DNA from: Aricia agestis
Lineage: Eukaryota > Arthropoda > Insecta > Lepidoptera > Lycaenidae
Direction: 5' to 3'
Length of the DNA stretch: 64,000 bases
Assembly (NCBI RefSeq): GCF_905147365.1
Contig: NC_056415.1
Coordinates: forward strand, 14,898,001 to 14,962,000
This document shows, in pieces, positions 53,207 through 63,600 of this stretch. Position 1 is the stretch's first letter. Every line of letters begins with the position of its first letter. The notes beneath the pieces were generated by a model. It was not told the DNA's origin. It did no database searches and worked only from the letters and a program-made list of their open reading frames with translations. A program made the position numbers and the translations under genes.

Positions 53207-54497
53207 TACATTTGCAATATTTAGGTGGCCTTCAGCGGTATCACTTTGTTGACGACGATCGACGTTCGGACAGTTCGAAAGGAACCAAATTTAAAACGGT
53301 AATAGTATGGGAGTTACGTTTCCTTAGTTTTTATTATTCGTAGTTCAAGACGTATTTAAAACGTTTAGCTCGAAATATTTTCAAACAAACACACGTCATT
53401 TAAATTTGACAATGACCATATCAAATGACTGATTAGTCTCATGATTAGTCATCAACAGTGACACCTCCAACAATAGATGATTTATTCGACCATAATGATC
53501 ATGCGCAGACAATAGTAATGAAGTGGGTAACTAACAATTTGGAAACTTTCGTTTTTGCACAAATTGAGGCTTTAGGACCGGGAAAATGATTTGAAATCAT
53601 AAAAATATGGATTCTGTGTATAGTTAGATATAATAGCTATATGATGAAGTAGGCAATTTACAAGGTTCGTTCAAATTATAAGCGAAGATTTAGTAATTGA
53701 TCTTATGTTGCAAAATGTTAGTTACCCACTTTACTCGTTCACGTCTTTAATTCTGTAGAAATTAATTACACGCACAAAGCACTAGACGCCTTTGATATGG
53801 ATATGTCTTACATATCAACTGTCCTAAACAATTCCGACTTTGACAAACGGCTTCTCTGAACCTTACTTAGAACTTAGAAATCTAGGCAAAGTTTCTAAGT
53901 TATTTACGCAGAAATGTATGATTACTGTTTTCTGTGAATCTTGCTCAGCTGGGCCTTATTCTCGTAATCTTGTCGTTTAATGTTTAGGCTTCCCTGCAGT
54001 TGTGGGACAAGAGTCAAGACCTAAATTTGATGTGGGCAAGATGTATTTTGCGAGGCCCCCTGATGGATGAAGAGGACAATTTTTTTGAGAGAAAGAATGT
54101 TTTGATACTTAAATTTTTATTTGCGGCTACCGCCCACGCCTTAAGCAACCTCTGCTCCCTTGGGTACTTAGTCAACTTGCATTAGATAATTCCGATCAAT
54201 AAGTTATAAAAATAAATAAATTAGAATTGATTTAAAGCATTGCAAGCGTCATGTTACTTAGGTACCGTACGTTGCGTTATGTGAGTACCTATAAATTTTG
54301 CATTTCTCACTAAGCTCTCGAAATTATCTAAATGCAATTTGTCTTATCGAATCTATAATTCAAGGTATGAGAATCGCACCCCAAGTTTATAACTTTCACA
54401 GAATATATCCGTCGCGCTGTTGCAGAGCCTCTACGCACACGCTACATCGTAGCTGTTCTACGTCACATACGTCACGTTTGGATATTTTTGAGTCTCG
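53207..54497. other. Intergenic; one weak coding-like segment
   Basis: At 53998-54185 an acceptor-like TTCCCTGCAG precedes 60 open codons (LWDKSQDLNLMWARCILRG...), but the segment is not recognised and its end is not splice-like. No supported gene. Confidence 0.25.
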
Positions 54498-54871
54498 TAA
54501 AAATAATAATAATAATAATAGCTCCCACACCGATTTCGGTGACGGTGGCCGGTTTCATTGAAACCAGGGCCAGCTACGCAGGAGTAATTTTATAGTGCCC
54601 AAGTGTGTGCGCAGTACACAAGAGCACTCTCTATTCCTTTACTCTCATAACCCAGTGGGACGGAAGACCGACACGACTGGCGAGAAATCAGGCGCAGGAC
54701 CGACTTTTTACATGCCCATCCGACGCATGGATCATCTTACTTGTCAGACAATCAGGTGATCAGCCTGCATTGTCCTAACCAAACTTGGAAATAACATGTT
54801 TCCAACGCGGGAATCGAACCCACAACCTCCGAGTCAAGAGCCGCGCTCTGTACCACTAGACCACGGAGGCG
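54498..54871 (-). mobile_element. tRNA-headed SINE, copy 6 (full length)
   Basis: Minus strand: GCCTCCGTGGTCTAGTGGTA (A box), CGCGGCTCTTGACTCGGAGG, GTGGGTTCGATTCCCGCG (B box), then GGCTGATCACCTGATTGTC, the body, ACCGTCACCGAAATCGGTG and an (ATT)n tail (54498-54520). The tRNA-like head has pol III A and B boxes at the right spacing. It is not a functional tRNA gene because the acceptor 3' strand is replaced by SINE body. Confidence 0.88.
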
Positions 54872-55524
54872 TCAAAATATTAATTTATTGTCTATATTAA
54901 TTTATTGTCAAAATATTGGCTGTCTCGTAAAAATATTAATTTATTGTCAATCTTATAGAGATTTTTAATTTTAAGACAATATAAGCGGTTCCTATTTTGC
55001 TTTCAATATAATTAAAATTTTTAGCAATTCGAATTAAACCTTAACCTGTTTTTGTAATACGTCGCTTACTGTTGTGCGAATTCTGTTTTGATAACTTCAC
55101 AATAACAGTATATGAGGACGTAAAGTACTGGTATAGAAACGGTAAATAGCGTAATCATTTCTGCTTTGTCGCGTTCAATAAGTGTAATAGAAAAGATTTA
55201 GAGTTTACCGTGTTACGGCAATATCACCCCTATAGGTATAATCTTAAGACTATACTGTTACAGTGGCGGATCTAGCTGGCCTGCGGCGGACGCCCGTAAA
55301 TCTGGGCACTCGCGACTGTCGTCGAACCTGCAATATACGAGAGTTATAGGACAGGAAATTAATTCTGTCGACGCAAGTAGGGTTAGGCAGGAAGCGAGGG
55401 GTGACCATGGTTTCGAGTGTTGATGGATATGCTATTGATATCATAAGCCGGTTCTTCTGGCCGGAATAATAAAAAAAGGTTGTATACTGTATAGGCATCA
55501 TTACATACTCGTTAGAAAAGTGTA
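54872..55524. other. Intergenic, AT repeats
   Basis: ATATTAATTTATTGTC recurs three times in 54885-54950. 55258-55440 resembles a lepidopteran repeat opening (CAGTGGCGGATCTAGCTGGC). No gene. Confidence 0.35.
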
Positions 55525-55842
55525 TTTTTTAATGAAAGAAGGGGGCAAACGAGCAAACGGGTCACCTGATGGAAAGCAACTTCCGTCGCCCATGGACACT
55601 CGCAGCATCAGAAGAGCTGCAGGTGTGTTGCCGGCCTTTTAAGAGGGAATAGGGTAATAGGGGAGGGTAGGGATGGGAAGGGAAGGGAATAGGGGAGGAT
55701 AAGGAAGGGAATTGGGCCTCCGGTAAACTCACTCACTCGGCGAAACACAGCGCAAGCGCTGCATCACGCCGGTTTTCTGTGAGGACGTGGTATTTCTCCG
55801 GTCGAGCCGGCCCATTCGTGCCGAAGCATGGCTCTCCCACGT
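55525..55842 (-). mobile_element. Lepidopteran SINE-like repeat, copy 8
   Basis: Full length on the minus strand; head GTGGGAGAGCCATGCTTCGG (reverse of 55823-55842). Confidence 0.88.
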
Positions 55843-56819
55843 ATTTACCTAAACAAAGTCAAAGAAACATTTATTTAAATAAAGAAAAGTTTCTCAAGGC
55901 AAAACTGAAATCGTTTCGAAACAGCTTCCTGTGAAAATTAGATTGTTCATTATTTGTATAAATAAACATTAAACAATGATGAGATTATGCCAGTTAGCAC
56001 ATTATGCACCTTTTGTATGAAACAATTCACTTCAACTGGATATTATGAAAAATGATAGTCACCCTAACGAATACGACAAACGAAATCGATTTTTCTCATA
56101 AGCAGCTTAGATGGGCGGCTAATACTCAGCCCTAGGGCCCTTACAGAGAGGGCTATATGAAGGATTCCATTGAAATTTTTTTATGTCTGTCCACTATTCT
56201 GCAAAATGATGGTCACTGGCGCATCACCTATGATTTCTGCGTTTAATATCTGTGTTCGTAACAATATCTTTGGTCCCTCCTACACTATGTTACTAAATCT
56301 TAAGGACTTGTGTTAAATATATTTGGCTTATTCTTCTTCCTAGTCGTATCCTCATGGCTGAGGGACGTGACCACCAAAATTTGCTTTCTGGGATAAGGCT
56401 CTCCACCCTGTTTTTAACACCCTGATTTAAAAAAAAGGAGGTTATCAATTCGACGCGTATGTATGTAATATTTCCAGAACTGCCCAGTTTTTTTAATATA
56501 TATGTCATATATATTAAAAAATAATCACCTCCCGACTATTTTAATCCAAATAATTTGGATTTAAGCTATATTTTGCATTGTAAATACTTAAAAACAAAAG
56601 TTTAAGTGTTAAAAACTATTGTTACTCTTCAACCTTTAGCAGTATTTGTGTAAAACTGTGTAATTTTGTAATATAAAATTCAAGTCAAGTGCACCTGTCA
56701 ACGACTGGACGAATTCAAATAATTGGAGCTGGATTATTCTCAAGGACTGCTTAATCCCGGGGAGTATTGCTTTTTTTTTTAAAATCTTTAAGTCACTTTT
56801 TACGATAATTGTAACAATA
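55843..56819. other. Intergenic, nothing recognised
   Basis: About 1 kb of AT-rich DNA upstream of the LINE. The TATATATTAAAAAA hairpin near 56495-56520 is the only structure seen. Confidence 0.3.
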
Positions 56820-57314
56820 AATCCACTCCACACCTCTCACCCCAGTGAGATACGTCCACAATCACACTTGGCTAAGTTTATTTCTCTCTTGGCTTGACAA
56901 GTCGTGGAAGCGAAGTTGTAGATAAAAACAACAAGCTCAGACAAACAGAAACACCAAATACTTTACATACATTATACAAGCAAAGAGACATCCTCAAAAA
57001 GACTCAGAATTTAAGTTTGCAAATTCTGAGTTGTACAGTTATATTCATATAAACTATTCAATTTGTCTATATAACTGTCTTCCGCACCTTGTTCTTTGTT
57101 TCTTTGTTTATTAGTAATTCTCAATTTCAATTCTATTCATTTCTTATCATTTTGCTTAGTCTTTCCATTTCCTTTGTAACTGTACATAAATGACATTACT
57201 TACATTAAAATATTGAGGCTGGCTTTTGCTTATAAAGTAAAAGGTGACTTGCAATATTAACTACCAAAGTCGTTTAAGCCTAACATACTAAAAAACCAAT
57301 TTCAGTGCTTGGGA

Positions 57315-58892
57315 ATGGACAGCAAAATGATGACTCGCTCAGCCGTGGCCCGCCGTACTGAGGAGCAACTTCGTGTGGCCCTCGCAGAACTAAAACAATA
57401 TAAGGACCAGTGCCAAATGCTGTTAAGGGAGAGAGATGATAATGAAAAAGAAATGCTATCTGTATTACAAAAGAATAAAGAGTTAAAATTAGAACTTAAC
57501 AAGTTAAGCTTGGACTTTGATGACATTCAGAAACAAAACATGGAACTACAGAGCATCGTCGACGGCTTCGACCAATGCAGGGAGGAGTATGAAAACACTC
57601 TCAAGAACTCGGCTAACTTAAAAATCAAACTGAATAATGCTGAGGACTATATTTTAAAGCTTGAAGAACAAATCCATGTTCAAAGTGCCACCCAAACACA
57701 AACTTTATTTGATGAACTCATTTGTAACAAAAGTAAGTTTGATTCTAACAGAAAATCATGTAACGTTGACATTTCTACTATTGATTTGACGGGTGACGAT
57801 ACATTACCACTGTGTAAAATGAATAGTAAGAAAAAATTAAAGAAATACATTAAAATCAGAAAGTGCATCAAACAATACTGTAAACTGTCACTGAAAAATA
57901 AAAAATGTATAAATAACTTATCAAAACTTGCTAAAGAAAACCAAAAATTGAATAATAATTTGCTAAATTGTAAAATTGACTTAGAGCAAATTAAATGTAG
58001 CTATGAGGCCGATGTATGCAACCTTCAGGCCGAAATTTCAATACTCCTCGACTCCTTGGATAATTTGAAAAAGAAATATGAATTGTCACAGCAAGAAATG
58101 CAGGGGCATATATCAGCTATGAATGATCTGCTGGAAGTGACTCATTACAATGAGGAGCGGGTTTACTCTCTATTGAGGGTCAACGGCTTCTCAAATAAAA
58201 CAGATCGCTCTGTCTTAAATAAAGTAGCAGATATATGTTCCAGTCAGAAGGTGCATACTGAATGCCCAACACACATTACTTTGTTCAGTGACGAGTTAGG
58301 TAAAGATTTGGGTGTATATTTGAATAGAATGTGTATCGGACAATCTATCTCTAATTTTTGTATGCCCGGAGCTACATACAGTGAAATTTTAAAAAGGGCC
58401 TTAACTATGAATTATTGTCCGAATACTACATTAATAATTTTAGTTGGGAGGAAAGGAAAGGTAAATAGGAAACAGATGACTGAATTTTTGGACCAGTTAT
58501 TTAGTATTGAAAATCTTAAAAAAGTTATCTTGTTTACTTTTCCTTATATACAAATGTTGCCAAAGAGTGATAATAAAGAAAATTTTGCTAGATATCAGCT
58601 GAACAGCCTTATGTATACTGCTGTAAATAATAATTGTATAATTTTGAATGACTCACATAAGGAATGTCAGGTTATAGATATCAATAATTTAGATTTTAAG
58701 GTATCCACAATGAAAAGAGATAAGTTCTTCTTATCTAATTTTTATAAACGACGTATAGCCAAGTTGCTATTTAACTTTTTATATATAAACCCAGCCAAGT
58801 TTTTGGCTTCCCCGACTACTGCTTTTATTGAGCAGAATATTAGTCATAGTGTTAACGATTTGGAATATGTTCCAAATATTTATTTAAATTAG
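57315..58892 (+). CDS. LINE ORF1: coiled coil plus divergent SGNH-hydrolase-like domain
   Basis: The first ATG is at 57315 (MDSKMMTRSAVARRTEEQL); the frame is open slightly further upstream but without an ATG, giving 525 residues. Residues about 5-110 and 200-300 are long heptad-rich coiled coils (EEQLRVALAELKQYKDQ; LQAEISILLDSLDNLKKK), the usual self-assembly part of ORF1 proteins. From about 318 to 500 the text resembles the esterase (SGNH-fold) domain of CR1-type ORF1: THITLFSDELGKDLG where the GDS-Ser loop is expected, CMPGATYSEI, then TTLIILVGRKG at the GxND position. The Ser of GDS and the Asn of GxND both appear to be replaced. It probably binds the LINE RNA with ORF2. Domain identity is inferred from spacing and is moderate. 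Confidence 0.75.
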   Translation: MDSKMMTRSAVARRTEEQLRVALAELKQYKDQCQMLLRERDDNEKEMLSVLQKNKELKLELNKLSLDFDDIQKQNMELQSIVDGFDQCREEYENTLKNSANLKIKLNNAEDYILKLEEQIHVQSATQTQTLFDELICNKSKFDSNRKSCNVDISTIDLTGDDTLPLCKMNSKKKLKKYIKIRKCIKQYCKLSLKNKKCINNLSKLAKENQKLNNNLLNCKIDLEQIKCSYEADVCNLQAEISILLDSLDNLKKKYELSQQEMQGHISAMNDLLEVTHYNEERVYSLLRVNGFSNKTDRSVLNKVADICSSQKVHTECPTHITLFSDELGKDLGVYLNRMCIGQSISNFCMPGATYSEILKRALTMNYCPNTTLIILVGRKGKVNRKQMTEFLDQLFSIENLKKVILFTFPYIQMLPKSDNKENFARYQLNSLMYTAVNNNCIILNDSHKECQVIDINNLDFKVSTMKRDKFFLSNFYKRRIAKLLFNFLYINPAKFLASPTTAFIEQNISHSVNDLEYVPNIYLN

Positions 58893-58903
58893 ATAATAAG
58901 ACA

Positions 58904-61843
58904 ATGGAGGACATCTCTTGCACAAATGAATTAAGTTCAAGTCTAAATGTTGAAAATCCTACCAATAACTTGATAGACTCAATTAAACTGAGGAAAAATA
59001 AATGTAATTTGATTAATCTGGTGCATCAGAATTTACAAGGTATGGTAGGTAAAGAACTTGAAATTGAGTTATTTTTAAAGGAATTTAACATTGATATTAT
59101 GTGTATATCTGAACATTGGTTCAGATCACATGAACTCATTTTCAATTTCAATGATCACCAGATAGCAAGTTCGTTCAGTAGAGAAAATGCCATTAGAGGA
59201 GGCTCTCTAATTTTAATCAGAAACAATTTGAAGTTTAAGGAACGTAAGGATATCGTGAGTCTCTCTACTGAACGAATAATAGAGGTGGCCTGCATAGAGC
59301 TGAGCCATCTAATCATTGTGGGCGTATACAGGCCTCCATCAGGGTTATACGATTCTTTTGAAGTAACAATGGAACAAATTTTGTCAAAAATATGTGCATC
59401 TAATAAAAAGGTTATTATATGTGGTGATTTTAACATTAATTTATTAGATTTAACCTCCACTACTGTTAGATTCACATCTTTATTTCAATCGTATAACCTT
59501 TACAGTTTGTTTCAGGAACCTACAAGGGTCTGTGAGACTACAGCCACTTGTATTGACAACATATTTACTAATCTTATTCCTGATAAAAAAGAAATAATTA
59601 ATAAGCTAAGTTCTGATCACTGTGGACAAATAGCTTCTTTTAATATGAAATGTGACAGTGACGCGAAGAAAAATCTTGTGTTTATTCCTGTGACCACAAA
59701 ACGTATTGAGCAATTTAGAAGTAAATTAAATTCAAATATCCATTTATTGGATAGGTCACATAGCTCTGATGAAGCTTTTAATAAATTATTTAAGGTGATA
59801 AGAACTCAATTTAATTCAATATTTACTTCTAAAACAGTTAGAAACAGTAATAAAAAAACTAAATTTATTGAATGGGCAACAAAGGGGATTAAAATTAGTA
59901 GAAAAAGATTATATGAACTATATGATGAAAGGTGTAATAACAATAGTGAAGTATTTAAAGCATATGTTAAAAACTACTCAAAAACCTTTAGAAAAGTTTG
60001 CAAAGCTGCTAAAGCCCTGTACATAAAAAACAAAATTAAACACTCTCAAAATAAAATAAAAACAACATGGCAGGTTATAGCTGGTGAGACTGGAAATGTA
60101 TCCTGTCGCAGCTCTGATTTTGAACTATACTTTGAAAATAAAAAGATTACTAATGATCAAGAAGTTGCGACGGTCTTTGAAAAGTTTTTTGCTGACATTC
60201 CGGTCTCAACGACAAAAAATTTAAATTCTTCACCTGAAGCTGCCGAAAAGCTACTCAGAGACAATGTAAAGGAGTGTGATGTCAATTTTAAGTTTAGAGA
60301 AATTAACCCCAGAGATATTATTGATACCTTTAAATTGTTGAATATTAAAAATACTGCAGATCTCTGGGGCATGTCTACAAAAATTATTAAATCAATAATT
60401 GATATCGTAGCTCCTCATCTAGCAATGATTTTTAATAACTGCATAAAAAATGGTGTTTTTCCTGACTTGATGAAGCATAGCAAGATTGTTCCTTTATTTA
60501 AAGCCGGGACTAAATCGGATCCCACTAATTTCAGGCCTATATCGATTCTACCGACCTTTAGTAAAATATTTGAAAAAATTATTTTAAAACAATTACTAGT
60601 GCATTTTAATTCAAATAATTTGCTGCACGATAACCAATACGGATTTACTAAGGGTCGATCCACAACGGATGCTGGTATAGGACTTCTTTATAGTATTTTT
60701 GAAGCTTGGGAGGAGTCGCAGGATGCCTTAGGTGTGTTTTGCGATCTCTCCAAAGCCTTCGATTGTGTTGAGCATGCTACATTGATCAGGAAACTGCGCC
60801 ACTACGGCATAAAGGACTCTGCTCTCAGCCTTTTGACTTCTTACCTTAAAAATAGGACTCAAAGGGTTGAGGTAAATAGTAAAAGGTCCAATGGAACCAA
60901 AATAGAATTAGGTGTCCCACAGGGATCTATCTTAGGCCCATTTCTTTTTCTCATCTATATAAATGACTTACCTTATCTAGTAAAGGATAATAATAATGAG
61001 ATAGTGCTTTTTGCTGATGACACTTCACTTATTTTTAAAGTGAAGCGACAACAGTCGAACTACGACGAGGTAAACAGTGCTCTCTCAAAAATAGTACATT
61101 GGTTTAATGTTAATAACTTACTTTTAAATTCTAGTAAAACTAAATGTATAAAGTTTACTTTGCCCAATGTTAGGCAAGTCCAAACCAATGTGCTATTAAA
61201 TGATGAGAAGATGAATTTGGTAGATAACACTGTATTCCTAGGTATTACACTTGATAGTAAATTACAGTGGGGTCCTCACATTGCTAATCTAGCAGGTAGG
61301 CTCAGTTCTGCAGCATATGCAGTCAGAAAAATTAGAGAAATTTCTGACGAAGACACGGCACGATTAGTATATTTTAGTTATTTTCATAGTAGGATGTCAT
61401 ATGGAATCCTTTTATGGGGAAACGCTGCCGACATTAATACAATATTTGTGCTGCAGAAGCGAGCCATACGTTCTATTTATAAAATGTCTGCTTTAGAATC
61501 TCTGAGAGATAAATTTAAAGAAATTGGTATTCTAACTGTTGCTTCTCAATACATTTTGGATAATGTAATATATGTTAGAAAAAATATAAATAAATTTAAA
61601 GTTAAAAGTGACATTCACTGTAGAAATACTAGAAATAAGCACAAGCTGGACATGCCAGTGATCAGACTTAGTAAAGTCAGTAAATCTTTTAAAGGTCAAT
61701 GTATACGCCTTTACAATAAAATCCCAGAAAACGTTCAAAATCTTTCCATTAATAAATTTAAAAAAGTAGTCAAAGAGCGTTTGTGTGCCAAAGCTTATTA
61801 TAAGGTCAATGATTTCATAGAAGATGGCACATCTTGGGAGTAG
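58904..61843 (+). CDS. LINE ORF2: endonuclease-reverse transcriptase
   Basis: 979 residues. An apurinic-type endonuclease occupies about 35-245: NLVHQNLQGM, DIMCISEHWF, GVYRPPSG, GDFNINLLD (GDFN at 174-177) and SDHC (237-240). Reverse transcriptase covers about 455-760: NFRPISILPTFSKIFEKI, QYGFTKGRSTTDA, FCDLSKAFDCVEH, GVPQGSILGPFLFLIYINDL and the catalytic FADD at 703-706. A C-terminal region follows, including LQKRAIRSIY and no RNase H. It nicks target DNA and copies the LINE RNA in place (target-primed reverse transcription). Start ATG 11 nt after the ORF1 stop; translation probably depends on reinitiation or read-on from ORF1. No catalytic residue is missing. Confidence 0.95.
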   Translation: MEDISCTNELSSSLNVENPTNNLIDSIKLRKNKCNLINLVHQNLQGMVGKELEIELFLKEFNIDIMCISEHWFRSHELIFNFNDHQIASSFSRENAIRGGSLILIRNNLKFKERKDIVSLSTERIIEVACIELSHLIIVGVYRPPSGLYDSFEVTMEQILSKICASNKKVIICGDFNINLLDLTSTTVRFTSLFQSYNLYSLFQEPTRVCETTATCIDNIFTNLIPDKKEIINKLSSDHCGQIASFNMKCDSDAKKNLVFIPVTTKRIEQFRSKLNSNIHLLDRSHSSDEAFNKLFKVIRTQFNSIFTSKTVRNSNKKTKFIEWATKGIKISRKRLYELYDERCNNNSEVFKAYVKNYSKTFRKVCKAAKALYIKNKIKHSQNKIKTTWQVIAGETGNVSCRSSDFELYFENKKITNDQEVATVFEKFFADIPVSTTKNLNSSPEAAEKLLRDNVKECDVNFKFREINPRDIIDTFKLLNIKNTADLWGMSTKIIKSIIDIVAPHLAMIFNNCIKNGVFPDLMKHSKIVPLFKAGTKSDPTNFRPISILPTFSKIFEKIILKQLLVHFNSNNLLHDNQYGFTKGRSTTDAGIGLLYSIFEAWEESQDALGVFCDLSKAFDCVEHATLIRKLRHYGIKDSALSLLTSYLKNRTQRVEVNSKRSNGTKIELGVPQGSILGPFLFLIYINDLPYLVKDNNNEIVLFADDTSLIFKVKRQQSNYDEVNSALSKIVHWFNVNNLLLNSSKTKCIKFTLPNVRQVQTNVLLNDEKMNLVDNTVFLGITLDSKLQWGPHIANLAGRLSSAAYAVRKIREISDEDTARLVYFSYFHSRMSYGILLWGNAADINTIFVLQKRAIRSIYKMSALESLRDKFKEIGILTVASQYILDNVIYVRKNINKFKVKSDIHCRNTRNKHKLDMPVIRLSKVSKSFKGQCIRLYNKIPENVQNLSINKFKKVVKERLCAKAYYKVNDFIEDGTSWE

Positions 61844-62117
61844 GATGGCTTCTTGCAAGGCTACTTCTACATTATTATATTATGACTTACAATTATGTAT
61901 GTTGACATTGTATATAATATTAAGTTACAAAATTGTAAACTTTATTTTAAAAGAATAATTTTTCTCTCACTTTTTTGGTAAAAAGTGGAACCCGTGCGAG
62001 TTTCTTACGCCGGTTCTTCTCGCCGGGGTAGTTCCCGAACCGGTGGTAGGCATCAGGTAGACATTCTGAAAAAATTTGATTCAAATTTACTCAGAAATAA
62101 AACATTTTTTTTTTTTT
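61844..62117 (+). other. LINE 3' UTR and tail
   Basis: GGATGGCTTCTTGCAAGGC to AATAAAACATTTTTT. The last conserved part is shared with the truncated copy at 20306-20599. Includes the hairpin-prone GCCGGTTCTTCTCGCCGGGG. T-run 62104-62125 and an AT tract follow. Confidence 0.85.
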
Positions 62118-63117
62118 TTTTTTTTATTATATATATATATATATTGCATATCTATATCAGCTTCTGAACAAAATATGACGTGCCAAATTTCAAAAGTGTA
62201 TGTATGTATGTATGCTTGTTTGTGCACGCATATCTCCGGAGCTACGAGTCCGATTTAAGTCATTCCTTCTTTATTGTATCAGGCATTGTTCAACTAAGGG
62301 AATACTGCAAGTTTCATCAAAATCGATTCAGTAGTTTTTGAGATAGGGAATTTTAATTCTTAATTACTTACGTACAATTTGAAGTCGGTTTTATCTTTTT
62401 AAAATAATAATAAAAAACATTTATTAACAATCTCAATACATATTTACATGGTTAAAAACAAAGAACACTTGGGAAGGCCTATGCCAAAGAGCAAGACAGT
62501 CAAGAAACCGGTGTCTAATAAATAAAAAAACATCTTTTTAAAATACTATTATTTAAATTGTAGCATTTTCACTATAACGTTCAATGATATTCTATGTTAC
62601 TAACGTAACTAGATTGGAAGTTTACGGTAGCAACGCGTTGCCACTTCGAAGATGCCTGCAGGCATATCTCACATACATAATGACATAACGAATATATGAA
62701 TTGACATTGTCTTTTGAAAAAAAAAGTGGTTACGCATTTCTGAGAATATTTTGTAAGACATTGCTACTCTAGTATTTTAGAAACTCATTGATAACGTTAC
62801 AGACTCAAACAATGTAAATCTGTTTATTAATACCGATGTCAAAAGAGATTTATTAAATCACACATCAACCTTCACAAACACCTGCACAAAGTATTTACTG
62901 AAACTTTAAGATACTTTGAAGAATGGCGAGCACTTAGGGACTTTGTCAGTTGTTTTGCAAGTCAGGTGAGCTGTGACAGTCTGAAGAGCGGTCGTCGTGT
63001 GTAGGGTGCTTTACGTGTGTTTGTACAGTGGAATTGCTTTTTTACATACCGAAACATATGATAAACGCTGGAATACAGTACTATTTTAATGATACATAAA
63101 TTTAGGCTTTTAAGTAG
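62118..63117. other. Intergenic; one short repeat
   Basis: 62140-62400 (TATATATTGCATATCTATAT, CATATCTCCGGAGCTACGAG, CGATTCAGTAGTTTTTGAGA) has the style of lepidopteran LINE or Helitron-like 3' ends. The rest is unassigned. Confidence 0.35.
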
Positions 63118-63600
63118 TGATATTAGAAATGCAAAAGTGTATGTGTCTGTCTTTTTTTTATGAAGTAAGGGGGCAAACGAGCAAACAGGTCACCTGATGG
63201 AAAGCAACTTCCGTCGCCCATGGACACTCGCAGCATCAGAAGAGCTGCAGGTGCGTTGCCGGCCTTTTAAGAGGGAATAGGGTAATAGGGGAGGGTACGG
63301 ATGGAAAGGGAAGGGAATAGGAGAGGGTAGGGAAGGAAATAGGGTAGGGGATTGGGCCTCCGGTAAACTCACACACTCGGCGAAACACAGCGCAAGCGCT
63401 GTTTCACGCCGGTTTTCTGTGAGAACGTGGTATTTCTCCGGTCGAGCCGGCCCATTCGTGCCGAAGCATGGCTCTCCCACGTATAAATGTCTTTTACCTC
63501 TTCACGCCCAAAACGGTTTAATTGATTTAGATGAAATGGAGAAACTTTCAGTCTCGGGAAAGGACATAAGATACTTTTATCCCGCTTTTATGGTAGGAAT
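63118..63600 (+). mobile_element. ATTATAAATGCG-type short repeat, copy 8, split by a SINE
   Basis: Left part 63118-63150 (GATATTAGAAATGCAAAAGT, GTGTCTGTC) and right part 63483-63600 (TTTTACCTCTTCACGCCC, GGGAAAGGACATAAGATAC) are continuous apart from the SINE at 63151-63482. Confidence 0.75.
63151..63482 (-). mobile_element. Lepidopteran SINE-like repeat, copy 9 (nested)
   Basis: Full length on the minus strand. TGTCTTTT-like text occurs on both sides of the insertion, a probable target duplication, so it landed in the older short repeat. Confidence 0.88.

Larger units (their letters stand above)
56820..62117 (+). mobile_element. Two-ORF LINE (non-LTR retrotransposon), apparently full length
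   Basis: A 5' UTR of about 0.5 kb (start uncertain; CACTCCACACCTCTCACCCC near 56823 is a plausible beginning), ORF1 57315-58892, an 11-nt gap, ORF2 58904-61843, a 3' UTR with AATAAA at 62097-62102, then a T-rich tail. Both ORFs are open, so this copy may be able to move. An endonuclease of the AP type, no RNase H and the ORF1 layout fit the CR1/Jockey side of LINE diversity; the clade is not determined. Confidence 0.85.

Noticed and set aside
54805..54871. tRNA-like sequence with A and B boxes
   Set aside because: It is the head of a repeated SINE, continues into SINE body instead of closing an acceptor stem, and occurs several times with the same body.
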